A program made the position numbers and the translations under genes. The notes beneath the pieces are model-generated. The model was given only the letters and a program-made list of their open reading frames with translations. It did not search any database and was not told the DNA's origin. Positions 35,860 to 44,593 of a stretch of 64,000 nucleotides of DNA are shown here, piece by piece. Numbering within the stretch: the stretch's first letter is position 1; each line of letters starts with the position of its first letter. Source of the stretch: Arcticibacter eurypsychrophilus (GTDB lineage Bacteria; Bacteroidota; Bacteroidia; Sphingobacteriales; Sphingobacteriaceae); assembly GCF_001730525.1 (NCBI RefSeq), contig NZ_MDFN01000004.1, positions 62,001 to 126,000 on the forward strand, read 5' to 3'.

Positions 35860-36972
35860 ATGAAAGCACGAATTAAATTATATCAAACTGCAGTAGTTTG
35901 CATAGGTACAGGGTTGTTATTACTAAGCGCCTGTTCTTCTGATGATAAGAAATTAGCACAGAAAAAAGACCAGGGAACAGCTATACAGGTAACTATTGGA
36001 ACCTCATCCTCTGCCAGACAGCAAGGTTTTATACAGGTAAGCGGTCAGGTTGAGGCAGTGCAATCCGCAAATATCAGCACAAGGGTGATGGGATATATCA
36101 CTAAGCTGAATGTAAAGGTCGGTGATCAGGTAAGTAAGGGGCAGTTACTGGTAACGATTAGTAATCAGGATATCCTGGCAAAAAAGGGGCAAACGACTGC
36201 GATGATCTCTGAAGCAGAAGCTGCATTTAAAAATGCACAAAAAGATCATGAGCGTTTTACTGCATTATACAAACAGCAAAGTGCTTCGGCAAAGGAACTT
36301 GACAATGTAACGCTCCAATACTTGGCTGCAAAATCAAGACTGGAGGGCGCTAAGCAAATGGGTAACGAAGTGAATGCCATGCTAAAGTATACGAATTTAA
36401 CAGCGCCCTTTGCCGGTACGATTACACAGAAGTTGGCTGACGCAGGAAGCATGGCCAATCCCGGAATGCCCATATTGACCATTGAGCAAAACGGTAGTTA
36501 TCAGGTTAGCGCATCTGTTCCTGAAAGTATGATCAATCAAATTCATCAAGGTGAGACTGCAATGGTTCGTATTCAAGCGGCAAATAAGTTAATTCAAGGA
36601 GAAATTACCCAGATTAATCAATCTTCGCAATTTACCGGTGGCCAATATATAATCAAGGTGCAGATCCCTGATCAGAAAAAGCAAGGCCTGTATGCAGGCA
36701 TGTATGCCAATATTTCTATTCCTGTAAAAAATGCAGCTCTGGTAAAAGATGCAAAAGTTATGGTTCCACTCTCCTGCATTGAAAATAGAGACCAGCTAAC
36801 AGGCTTATATACCGTTAGCGGCAGCAATACAGCCCTTTTGCGTTGGGTGCGACTTGGAAAAACGGAAGGAAATCAAGTAGAAGTCTTAAGCGGATTGGCT
36901 TCCAATGAGCAATATATTATAAGTGCAGATGGCCGGTTATTCAATGGCACTGCAGTCAGAGTAAATAATTAG
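35860..36972 (+). CDS. RND efflux periplasmic adaptor
   Basis: 370 aa, ATG start, lipoprotein signal with C25 (LLSACSSDD). HlyD-type adaptor with lipoyl halves VMGYITKLNVKVGDQVSKGQ and LTAPFAGTITQKLADAGSMA, a coiled-coil hairpin about residues 105-170, and barrel domains to the end. It bridges the permease and TolC encoded on either side. Confidence 0.9.
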   Translation: MKARIKLYQTAVVCIGTGLLLLSACSSDDKKLAQKKDQGTAIQVTIGTSSSARQQGFIQVSGQVEAVQSANISTRVMGYITKLNVKVGDQVSKGQLLVTISNQDILAKKGQTTAMISEAEAAFKNAQKDHERFTALYKQQSASAKELDNVTLQYLAAKSRLEGAKQMGNEVNAMLKYTNLTAPFAGTITQKLADAGSMANPGMPILTIEQNGSYQVSASVPESMINQIHQGETAMVRIQAANKLIQGEITQINQSSQFTGGQYIIKVQIPDQKKQGLYAGMYANISIPVKNAALVKDAKVMVPLSCIENRDQLTGLYTVSGSNTALLRWVRLGKTEGNQVEVLSGLASNEQYIISADGRLFNGTAVRVNN

Positions 36973-36977
36973 ATCAG

Positions 36978-39900
36978 ATGAAAAACGGATTCTCAGGAAA
37001 CATAGCAAAGGCATTTTTGCAGTCTAAACTGACCATATTACTGATGTTTGCCTTTTTATTGATAGGCGGTTACAGTACTTTTTTAATACCCCGTGAGGAA
37101 GAACCACAGATACAGGTACCGATGGCGGATATATTTATTGGTTATCCAGGTGCTTCTCCAAAGGATGTAGAAACTAAGGTTTCTGCGCCTTTAGAAAAAA
37201 TGATCTCTAACGTAAAGGGGGTGGAGTATGTGTATTCCAGTTCCATGCAGGGGCAGGCAATGTTAATTGTCCAGTTTTATGTGGGGGAAGATGTAGAACG
37301 CTCCCTGGTGAAGCTTTATAGTGAGCTGATGAAAAATATGGATAAAATGCCCCAGGGCGTGACGCTTCCATTGATCAAAACCAGAGCTATAGATGATGTA
37401 CCTGTACTGGGTTTAACATTATGGAGCGAAAAAGTAGACGATTATCAGCTGAAACAAATCGGACAGCAATTAAACAATGAAATTAAAAAAATTCCTGATG
37501 TATCGGATATCACTGTATTAGGCGGTCGCAGTAGAGAGATAAAAGTGATACTGGATAAGAATAGAATGGCTGCAAACCGGGTTGACTTCTTATCCCTGGG
37601 CAAACAGATTCAAGGAAGTAATGTACAGCTGCATAGCGGCGACCTATTAAAACATGATACCGCATTTTCAGTTGAAACCGGTAGTTTTTTAAGTAGCGCA
37701 GATGATGTAGCGAATTTAGTGGTAGGTATTAACCAGGGACAGCCTGTTTATTTGAAGCAAATCGCACAGGTAGAGGAAGGTGCTGAGACGCCTAATCAAT
37801 ATGTTTTATTTGGTTATGGAAAGGCAAATCCTGAAGATGCTGAGGCGTATCAATCTAATTATCCGGCTATAACCTTGTCTGTTGCCAAGAAAAAAGGTGC
37901 AGATGCTATGAAATTATCCGAACAGATCCTGAATAAGGTAGAGCATCTAAAAAAAGAACTTTTACCTGATGATGTTCACTTAACCGTTACGAGAAATTAT
38001 GGGGAGACGGCATCGGATAAGGTATCTGAATTATTATTTCATTTGTTTATAGCTATTGTCGTTGTTACCTTGTTTGTGATGCTAGCCATGGGATGGCGTG
38101 GAGGATTGGTCGTATTTTTATCCGTTCCGGTAACATTCGCACTTACCTTGTTTGCTTATTATTTCATGGACTATACGCTAAACCGGATTACACTCTTTGC
38201 CCTGGTATTCATAACGGGTATTGTGGTAGATGACTCGATTATCATAGCGGAAAATATGCACCGGCATTTTAAAATGAAAAAGCTGCCACCATTAAAGGCC
38301 GCCATCTATGCGATAAATGAAGTGGGTAATCCTACTATACTGGCCACATTTACGGTAATTGCTGCAGTATTGCCTATGGCTTTTGTATCGGGCATGATGG
38401 GTCCTTACATGAGCCCGATGCCAATTGGTGCCTCTATAGCGATGCTTTTATCACTTATTGTCGCGCTAACCCTTACCCCTTATCTGGGGTATATATTCCT
38501 CCGTGAGAAAGAAAAAAAGGGTGCTGTCCATGAAGAAAGCAAAGCGGAAGTTTTAGAAGATTCGCGCATCTATAAGATTTACCGTTCTTCTATTTTACCT
38601 CTACTTGAATCCCGTATAAAACGCTGGATTACTATCCTGAGTATCGTGGTGGTATTACTGCTTACACTTTCCATGTTTTATACCAAAGCCGTTGCTGTAA
38701 AGATGCTGCCCTTTGATAATAAAAATGAGTTTCAGGTAATTATTGACATGCCTGAGGGGACTACTTTAGAAAAAACACAGGCGGTAGCAAAAGATATTGC
38801 AAGTTATGTTTCCAGTCAGCCTCTTGTGATTAGTTACCAGTCCTATATCGGTACATCTGCACCTATCAGCTTTAATGGATTAGTTCGTCACTATGATTTG
38901 AGGCGGGGTAATAATGTGGCTGATATACAGGTAAACTTAGTTGCTAAAGAAGACAGAAGTTTGCAAAGCCATGCTATAGCTAAAGAAATGCGAATCCCTA
39001 TACAAAAGATCGCTAAAAAGTATAACGCCAATGTTAAAATTGTAGAGGTGCCACCAGGTCCCCCTGTACTATCCACATTAGTAGCAGAAATTTATGGTCC
39101 TAATTATAAGGAGCAGATCAAAATTGCGGATCAGGTCAAAGGATTATTAAATCATACCAATGACGTGGTAGATGTAGACTGGATGGTGGAAGCGGATCAG
39201 CCCGAATATCATATTGAAGTGAACAAAGAAAAGGCCATGCACTATGGCATAGCAACTGCACAAATCGTTGCAACCGTTAATGGGGCCTTATCTGGTATGA
39301 CTGTAGGAAATATAGCACAACCTTCTTCATTCAATCAAACTGCTATCCGACTACAATTGAGTGATGCAGACAAATCAGATTTAGATGACGTACTAGACCT
39401 GAATGTAATTGGAATTGCAGGTAATGCGGTGCCAATCAAAGATTTGATTACAGTAACAAAGCAAATTAAGCAAAAAAGCATTTATCGTAAAAACCAGAAA
39501 GAGGTTGTTTATGTACTTGCCGATATGGCAGGTGACCTCGAAAGTCCTTCCTATGCAATCTCCACTGTTTCGGATCAGCTAGGATCAGTGAAAGTACCTA
39601 AAGGCTATTCGTTAAAAGAGGAGTATACCCATCCACCAGAAATGGAAGACAATTATAGTTTGAAGTGGGATGGCGAATGGCAGATTACTTATGAAGTATT
39701 CCGTGATCTTGGGATTGCCTTTGCCGTGGTAATCATTATGATATATATATTAATTGTAGGCTGGTTTCAAAACTTCACTGTGCCTTTAGTCATGCTTGCT
39801 GCGATTCCGTTGTCATTAATAGGCATTGTTTTAGGTCATTGGATGTTTGATGCTTATTTTACAGCAACATCCATGATCGGCTTTATTGCACTGGCAGGGG

Positions 39901-40181
39901 TGATGGTTCGAAATTCCATATTGCTAATCGATTTTACTAATATCCGCTTAAAGGAAGGTGTTCCTTTGAAGCAGGCCATTATCGAAGCGGGAGCAGTAAG
40001 GACCACGCCAATCCTGTTAACAGCTGGAGCTGTTGCCCTGGGTGCAGTGATTATATTATTTGACCCTATCTTTCAGGGCTTGGCCATATCCTTGATGGGA
40101 GGGACGATTACATCCACATTTCTAACCTTGCTTGTTGTTCCCCTTCTTTATTATAAAATGATGAGAAAGACAGTTAAGTAA
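36978..40181 (+). CDS. RND efflux permease
   Basis: 1067 aa, ATG start, full length. The N-terminal REEEPQIQVPMADIFIGYPG and TM4 ITGIVVDDSIIIAENMHRHF, with the proton-relay Asp pair DD, fit an active proton-driven RND pump. The EEEPQI type is distinct from AcrB and from the HAE-type pump at 29149-32340. A YgaP-like DUF2892 gene follows and the promoter matches those of the persulfide module, so a sulfur- or thiol-related substrate is possible; that is inference. Confidence 0.92.
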   Translation: MKNGFSGNIAKAFLQSKLTILLMFAFLLIGGYSTFLIPREEEPQIQVPMADIFIGYPGASPKDVETKVSAPLEKMISNVKGVEYVYSSSMQGQAMLIVQFYVGEDVERSLVKLYSELMKNMDKMPQGVTLPLIKTRAIDDVPVLGLTLWSEKVDDYQLKQIGQQLNNEIKKIPDVSDITVLGGRSREIKVILDKNRMAANRVDFLSLGKQIQGSNVQLHSGDLLKHDTAFSVETGSFLSSADDVANLVVGINQGQPVYLKQIAQVEEGAETPNQYVLFGYGKANPEDAEAYQSNYPAITLSVAKKKGADAMKLSEQILNKVEHLKKELLPDDVHLTVTRNYGETASDKVSELLFHLFIAIVVVTLFVMLAMGWRGGLVVFLSVPVTFALTLFAYYFMDYTLNRITLFALVFITGIVVDDSIIIAENMHRHFKMKKLPPLKAAIYAINEVGNPTILATFTVIAAVLPMAFVSGMMGPYMSPMPIGASIAMLLSLIVALTLTPYLGYIFLREKEKKGAVHEESKAEVLEDSRIYKIYRSSILPLLESRIKRWITILSIVVVLLLTLSMFYTKAVAVKMLPFDNKNEFQVIIDMPEGTTLEKTQAVAKDIASYVSSQPLVISYQSYIGTSAPISFNGLVRHYDLRRGNNVADIQVNLVAKEDRSLQSHAIAKEMRIPIQKIAKKYNANVKIVEVPPGPPVLSTLVAEIYGPNYKEQIKIADQVKGLLNHTNDVVDVDWMVEADQPEYHIEVNKEKAMHYGIATAQIVATVNGALSGMTVGNIAQPSSFNQTAIRLQLSDADKSDLDDVLDLNVIGIAGNAVPIKDLITVTKQIKQKSIYRKNQKEVVYVLADMAGDLESPSYAISTVSDQLGSVKVPKGYSLKEEYTHPPEMEDNYSLKWDGEWQITYEVFRDLGIAFAVVIIMIYILIVGWFQNFTVPLVMLAAIPLSLIGIVLGHWMFDAYFTATSMIGFIALAGVMVRNSILLIDFTNIRLKEGVPLKQAIIEAGAVRTTPILLTAGAVALGAVIILFDPIFQGLAISLMGGTITSTFLTLLVVPLLYYKMMRKTVK

Positions 40182-40203
40182 TTCAAACAATTAAAATATT
40201 CAA

Positions 40204-40416
40204 ATGAAAGAACGTATTATCAGAGCCGTTGCCGGCTCACTTGTTTTAATCAGTGCTGTATTGACCTATACAGTAAGCATGAACTGGCTATGGTTGGCTG
40301 TATTCATTGGGTTTAATTTGCTTCAGTCTTCTCTTACACGGTTTTGTCCTCTGGAAAAGGTACTTTGTGCCTTAAAAATTCCTTCTTATTCTGAAAACGT
40401 TTCCAAAAAAAAGTAG
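40204..40416 (+). CDS. DUF2892 (YgaP-like) small membrane protein
   Basis: 70 aa, ATG start. Two transmembrane helices (about 8-23 and 27-42) followed by SSLTRFCPLEKVLCALK, with the family FCP motif (C48) and C55. It lies 22 bases after the RND permease and is the last gene of the unit before a 17-bp terminator hairpin. The same family heads the rhodanese unit at 9884, a second link between this pump and sulfur handling. Confidence 0.82.
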   Translation: MKERIIRAVAGSLVLISAVLTYTVSMNWLWLAVFIGFNLLQSSLTRFCPLEKVLCALKIPSYSENVSKKK

Positions 40417-40436
40417 GAACAAATGCACCATAATTA

Positions 40437-40479
40437 AAAAATCCATCATGATGAACTTAAAACATCATGATGGATTTTT
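40437..40479. terminator. Perfect 17-bp bidirectional terminator
   Basis: A-rich arm at 40437-40453 with core TCCATCATGATG, and its exact complement at 40463-40479 ending in TTTTT; loop of 9 bases. It separates the plus-strand RND-DUF2892 operon from the convergent DinB pseudogene and arsenic operon, and has A/T tracts on both sides. Confidence 0.88.
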
Positions 40480-40482
40480 ATG

Positions 40483-40812
40483 CTAGTCCTCATCTGTTTG
40501 CTTTTCAATGATCACTTTCAATATATCAAAAGCATATTGCTGGTAATGTAATAACTCAGCCAAGTTTGTCCATCCGCCTGTATCGTATTGTGCAATTACA
40601 GTTTTTGCAGATACCGTTACTTTTCCTGCACCAAATACATTTTTAACAAAAAATAATTCCACATCACCTATATGCCGGAAAAGAAAACCTACACTGTTTT
40701 TTGTATTAGCCAACTTTTTAGGCAGATCTTCTTCCTTTAAATCTTTAAATAAATTTATAAACTTGGTGTAGGCTTTTTTCTATGTTTGCAGGTATACTTC
40801 TGAAGTAGTCAT
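40483..40812 (-). pseudogene. DinB-family gene interrupted by an in-frame TAG
   Basis: An ATG at 40812 opens MTTSEVYLQT, then TAG at codon 11 (40782-40780), then the same frame runs on as KKAYTKFINLFKDLKEEDLP and NSVGFLFRHIGDVELFFVKNVFG, typical DinB-superfamily sequence, to a stop at 40483. Only about 109 codons exist, against 150-170 in the family, so the C-terminus is probably lost too. The ATG lies 2 bases after the ArsG-like stop, so it was the last gene of that operon. A TTG at 40713 could start a 76-residue fragment. Confidence 0.7.
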
Positions 40813-40814
40813 AG

Positions 40815-41522
40815 CTAAAAAATTTTAAGATAAATATTCAAATAATACAGGCCCGTTAATAAAAATGTAGCCCCCGCCCCAATGCGCATTACCTTTTCTA
40901 CTTTTTGTACGACTTTAAAATAGTCGCCCAATTTCCCCATGCTAAAAGCAATTATATAAGCAAAGAAAATAACGGGTAAGCCTGTGCCTATCGAAAAAAA
41001 AATGGGTAATACTAAACCCGCAGAAGCAGATAAAGTCATGGGTATGAGCATGGCAAAAAATAAGGCACCACTATAAGGACAAAAAGCCAAGGCAAACACC
41101 AGGCCTAGTAGAAAAGAGCCCAACATCCCTTTGTGTTTAAATTTATCGGAGAGCCTTTGCGTTAAATTTCCCTTTGAAAGAATGTTCAGTTGAAGGAGAT
41201 CCAGCATAATCAACCCAATCAGGATCATTACCGGACCAATGAATTTCGCTGCATTACCCTGGAATAATTTTGCAACCTGGAACTTACCCGCTCCAAAATA
41301 AATTAAGGCACCCAATGTGGTATAAGTAAACATTCTACCCAAAGTGTACAATAAACCACTAAGCAGAATTTTCCTCTTACTGTTAATTGATTTAGCGATA
41401 TAAGCGGTGGCCGTAATATTGGTTGCTAAAGGGCAGGGGCTGATAGCTGTTAGCAAGCCCAAGCCGAAAGCGGCAAAAATAGGCATTTCCCCATTTTGTG
41501 CCAGATTGTTTAACCAATCCAA
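40815..41522 (-). CDS. ArsG-like permease (cytochrome-c-biogenesis/DsbD-type membrane protein)
   Basis: 235 aa from a TTG at 41522, two bases after the ArsF-like stop; an ATG 12 codons later is an alternative. Six transmembrane helices, with conserved TAISPCPLATNITATAYI and FCPYSGALFFAMLIP, each carrying a proline-flanked Cys as in DsbD/CcdA-type membranes. It resembles the permease annotated as ArsG in aromatic-arsenical efflux loci, next to an ArsF-like partner. An alternative role is passing thiol electrons across the membrane to that partner. Confidence 0.75.
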   Translation of the reverse strand: MDWLNNLAQNGEMPIFAAFGLGLLTAISPCPLATNITATAYIAKSINSKRKILLSGLLYTLGRMFTYTTLGALIYFGAGKFQVAKLFQGNAAKFIGPVMILIGLIMLDLLQLNILSKGNLTQRLSDKFKHKGMLGSFLLGLVFALAFCPYSGALFFAMLIPMTLSASAGLVLPIFFSIGTGLPVIFFAYIIAFSMGKLGDYFKVVQKVEKVMRIGAGATFLLTGLYYLNIYLKIF

Positions 41523-41524
41523 TA

Positions 41525-41935
41525 CTAACCTTTAATGAAATTCGCTATGTGTTTTTTAAGCTCAGCCTCAAATACTGCTTTATTTCCAGCTTTCATAAAG
41601 GCAAAGCTGGTCAGGTCCTTTTTCTTGCCTGTTGATGGATTGTACAGAAATAGGGCAGTCCCGGAAGCCTCAAACTGTTCAGCCATTTTTGCATTGCTCT
41701 TTTCACTTACATTGATTAACCTGAAAGGGATCGCTTTAAAACTACTGGCTAAAGTGGCTTTAGTGAGGTCTTCAATTTTATGACAAGTCATGCAACGATA
41801 CTCAGAGTGAAACTGAATCACTTCGATGGTTGCATTTTTTGCACTAACGGGCTGTTTTTTTTGTTGTGCTTCGATCGTACAAGAAACAAACATAAATACA
41901 ACGATAGCAAATAGGGTAAAACTTAAATTTTTCAT
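41525..41935 (-). CDS. ArsF-like thioredoxin-fold lipoprotein
   Basis: 136 aa, ATG start, lipoprotein signal with C19 (FVSCTIEAQ). The body resembles the ArsF-type family (nitrophenyl nitroreductase subunit) and contains EYRCMTCHKIED, a CxxCH motif at C48-C51-H52. That could be a redox disulfide on a thioredoxin-like fold or, less likely, a heme-c site. It lies between the ArsP-like permease and the ArsG-like membrane protein, which could reduce its disulfide. ArsE is not found here. Confidence 0.7.
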   Translation of the reverse strand: MKNLSFTLFAIVVFMFVSCTIEAQQKKQPVSAKNATIEVIQFHSEYRCMTCHKIEDLTKATLASSFKAIPFRLINVSEKSNAKMAEQFEASGTALFLYNPSTGKKKDLTSFAFMKAGNKAVFEAELKKHIANFIKG

Positions 41936-41954
41936 AATATTAATTCTTAAAGGT

Positions 41955-42932
41955 TTATAAAATGATATTGAATAAATAGCCTGAGATGATGATACAAGTA
42001 GCTACGACCGCAAAGAAGATTAGAAGCATTTTAGTTGACATTACTTTTTTAAGCAAAAGCCCCTCAGGGATGGATAGGCCCACAACTGCCATGGAAAAAG
42101 CAATAGCAGTACCCAGTGGAATGCCCTTTGATACTAAAACCTGCATAATAGGTAGGATTGCAGCTGTATTACTGTACATTGGTACGCCTACAAGTACTGC
42201 AATTGGTACGGCAAAAGGATTTTCTTTGCTGATATAAGCTTCGAAGAATCCAGTCGGAATAAAGCCGTGCATCAAGCCTCCAATAGCAATACCTCCAATG
42301 ATGTACAAAGAAACACCTTTAACAATCCCAATTGATTCTTTGATAATTGCAGGAAACCGCTGATAAATACTCAAATGCATTTCATCCTGTTCTTTATCGG
42401 CCATCTTTTTGTCTTTTAATAGTTCTTTCACCCAATCAGTCATCAATGGTTCCAGTTTCATCTTACCAAGAATAAACCCTGCAACCATGGATAAAATTAT
42501 TCCGCTCACCACATAAATCAGTGTAGTCTTCCAACCGAACATGCCAATAAACATGGCAACTGTAACGGCGTCAACCAATGGGGAAGAAATTAAAAAAGCT
42601 AGAGTTACACCAAGCGGGATACCGCCTTTTACAAATCCGATAAATAAGGGCACTGAAGAGCAAGAGCAAAACGGTGTGATTGTCCCAAATAACGAGGCCA
42701 CAAAATAATCAAGGCCATACCATTTTCGTTTAGTTAAAAAATTCCGAACCTTTTCAATAGGGAAATAGGAATTGATGATGCCCATCAATAAGGTAATGAA
42801 CATCAGCAGGATGAAAATCTTGATGGTATCCAGGACAAAGAAGTTCAGCGCCTCTCCCAGGTGGCTTTGAGCCGATATGCCAAGGACTGTATAAATCAGC
42901 CAGTCAGCAAAGTGTTGTAACCAGTCAAACAT
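41955..42932 (-). CDS. ArsP/DUF318-family permease
   Basis: 325 aa, ATG start, about 8 transmembrane helices. The signature FGTITPFCSCSSVPLF contains the family CSC motif, and two repeated halves follow (GGIPLGVTLAFLISSPLVDA, and GIPLGTAIAFSMAVVGLSIPEG). Members include ArsP, which exports trivalent organoarsenicals, and the SO_0444 Cu/Zn efflux group. The ArsR operator just upstream of its likely partner thioredoxin favours metalloid efflux. Confidence 0.82.
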   Translation of the reverse strand: MFDWLQHFADWLIYTVLGISAQSHLGEALNFFVLDTIKIFILLMFITLLMGIINSYFPIEKVRNFLTKRKWYGLDYFVASLFGTITPFCSCSSVPLFIGFVKGGIPLGVTLAFLISSPLVDAVTVAMFIGMFGWKTTLIYVVSGIILSMVAGFILGKMKLEPLMTDWVKELLKDKKMADKEQDEMHLSIYQRFPAIIKESIGIVKGVSLYIIGGIAIGGLMHGFIPTGFFEAYISKENPFAVPIAVLVGVPMYSNTAAILPIMQVLVSKGIPLGTAIAFSMAVVGLSIPEGLLLKKVMSTKMLLIFFAVVATCIIISGYLFNIIL

Positions 42933-42975
42933 GATAAATTAGGATAATCAATTTTGGATTACTAAAGAGCTACCT

Positions 42976-43212
42976 TTATTGCAGTAATATTTTTTTTATT
43001 TCATTAACATCAGCTACCCGGCCTTTCACCACGATTTTATCATCGATCATCAATACAGGTGTTGTCAGTACATTGTATTTCATCATTTCTTCGATGTCAT
43101 CAATCTTAGTTACTTCCGCTTCAATACCTGTTTGCTTCAAAGCTTCCAGCACGTTGTTGTAGGTTGTTTTGCATTTTGGACAACCCGGACCCAATACTTT
43201 TATCTGTTTCAT
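42976..43212 (-). CDS. Small thioredoxin-like redox protein (CPKC)
   Basis: 78 aa, ATG start, a minimal thioredoxin fold with LGPGCPKC (C11, C14) and TTPVLMIDDKIV at the cis-proline. It resembles redox-active disulfide protein 2, commonly encoded next to ArsP/DUF318 permeases and ArsR. It is the first gene after the ArsR operator at 43238-43268 and probably supplies thiol reduction to the permease or arsenical. Confidence 0.85.
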   Translation of the reverse strand: MKQIKVLGPGCPKCKTTYNNVLEALKQTGIEAEVTKIDDIEEMMKYNVLTTPVLMIDDKIVVKGRVADVNEIKKILLQ

Positions 43213-43237
43213 GGTTTAATAATTTATAAAGTTAAAG

Positions 43238-43268
43238 ATTGTTCGTAATTCGTAAAACTACGAACAAT
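43238..43268 (-). promoter_or_regulatory. ArsR-type operator before the thioredoxin-permease unit
   Basis: Perfect inverted repeat ATTGTTCGTA (43238-43247) and TACGAACAAT (43259-43268), spacer 11 bases, with a further CGTA inside. The same half-site occurs before arsR at 43601. It sits 26 bases upstream of the thioredoxin start, suited to repression by ArsR. Confidence 0.75.
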
Positions 43269-43283
43269 ACAATCAAAAAAAAT

Positions 43284-43589
43284 CTATTTTAATATATTGT
43301 TCACTAATTTTTTAGCCAGTTCCCAGTTTTGATGATTGATACAGTATTTGATGGTAGGAGGTGTTATGTTGCCTTGAATTAATCCTGCATTTTTTAATTC
43401 CTTAAGGTGTTGAGACAATGTCGACTTTGCAATAGGAAGTTCTTCTACCATATCACCATGATAACAACATGATTTTGAATCCAATAATTGTAAAATAGCT
43501 ATTCTTATAGGATGCCCCAATGCCTTAGCAAACCTTGCTGTTTGCTCTTGCTCTTTGCTGAAATAACCCGACTTACTAATTACAGGCAT
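43284..43589 (-). CDS. arsR: ArsR-family metalloregulator
   Basis: 101 aa, ATG start. Winged helix-turn-helix with HGDMVEELPIAKSTLSQHLK as the DNA-reading part. A vicinal Cys pair C41-C42 followed by H44 lies just before the recognition helix, with another Cys in IKYCINHQ, which could bind As(III) or another thiophilic metal. Its gene is flanked by two copies of a TTCGTA/TACGAA palindrome, one 12 bases upstream of its own start, consistent with autoregulation. Confidence 0.88.
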   Translation of the reverse strand: MPVISKSGYFSKEQEQTARFAKALGHPIRIAILQLLDSKSCCYHGDMVEELPIAKSTLSQHLKELKNAGLIQGNITPPTIKYCINHQNWELAKKLVNNILK

Positions 43590-43600
43590 TGTTACTTTTT

Positions 43601-43624
43601 ATTGTTCGTAAATATACGAATAAT
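43601..43624 (-). promoter_or_regulatory. ArsR-type autoregulatory operator
   Basis: ATTGTTCGTA (43601-43610), AATA spacer, TACGAATAAT (43615-43624): an inverted repeat with one mismatch, sharing the half-site of the operator at 43238-43268. It lies 12 bases upstream of the arsR start codon. Confidence 0.7.
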
Positions 43625-43673
43625 AAATTTCCTTGGTTTAATATTGTCTTTTTTAAGAATAATATATTCAATT

Positions 43674-44411
43674 TCATTTCGCTAATCTTAGAGCTTCCGC
43701 GAGTTCATTGGGTAGAAGACTGGATTCAATGGCCTTTGCAGCAGTTTCAACATCGTATTCAACTCTTCTAAATTCTACCAGTAGGCTATCTTTCTCCCAT
43801 ATTGAACTGTCTGCATGAATAGTTAACAAGACGTAACACGCCCTTTGATCTTTATCCTTTGGTTTCCCTACCGAGCCAAGGTTAATGATATGTTTAAACC
43901 TACCATCAGCCGTTTTTAAAATCCGGTGATAGGGTTTGTGCGAATGACCAATGAAAAGTAAATCTGCATTTGCTTCCTTCATCATATCCAGCACATCATT
44001 TTCCGCGGTATCTTCCAGCACATATTCATCTATCTTTCGGGTACTTCCATGAGCAAATACTATATTTATCTGACCATGGTTTAACTTATACTCTAATCTG
44101 ATATGTGCAGGAAGGGTTTTTAAATATGTTCTACCTGCCTGATCTATCAGGTGATAAGCATAGTCTTTTCCTGGTTCTTGCAGACTCTGTGTTGTTGTTA
44201 TTATTTTTTCAACTTTCTCATCGTGATTACCCATCAAAGTGGCAATTCCGCGTCTGCGGATCTCCGCAATAACTTCATTTGGCCATACATTGTAACCTAC
44301 TAAATCTCCAAGGCAATAAGCTGTATCCGGCTTTTGGCAGTCCATATCCTGCAACATAGCTTCAAAGGCAAGAATATTGGCATGTATATCAGAGAAAAGA
44401 GCAATCTTCAT
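43674..44411 (-). CDS. YfcE-like metallophosphoesterase
   Basis: 245 aa, ATG start. Complete calcineurin-like motif set: FSDIHAN (residues 6-12), LGDLVGYN, MGNHDEK, FAHGST and GHSHKP. It hydrolyses a phosphodiester or phosphomonoester with two metals in the cytosol; the substrate is unknown. It sits between arsR and the ACR3 gene on the same strand, with 180 bases to ACR3, so a link to arsenic is only positional. Confidence 0.88.
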   Translation of the reverse strand: MKIALFSDIHANILAFEAMLQDMDCQKPDTAYCLGDLVGYNVWPNEVIAEIRRRGIATLMGNHDEKVEKIITTTQSLQEPGKDYAYHLIDQAGRTYLKTLPAHIRLEYKLNHGQINIVFAHGSTRKIDEYVLEDTAENDVLDMMKEANADLLFIGHSHKPYHRILKTADGRFKHIINLGSVGKPKDKDQRACYVLLTIHADSSIWEKDSLLVEFRRVEYDVETAAKAIESSLLPNELAEALRLAK

Positions 44412-44593
44412 ATCGTTAATTTTTATTTTTTATTCAGCTGGTTCAGACGATTAAATAATAAACCCATTAATCGTGTTTCTCATTCAACGGCTTAATCCGG
44501 TTAAGCTAGCAGAACCAAGCCTCTACAGGTATCCTAGTCCACAAAAAGGTGTAAATATAACCTGTCAGGTAAATTTTAATTTTCCAATCTCAA

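Noticed and set aside
44489-44506. Hairpin GCTTAA/TTAAGC after the ACR3 gene
   Set aside because: Six-base arms without a U-run; too weak to call a terminator.
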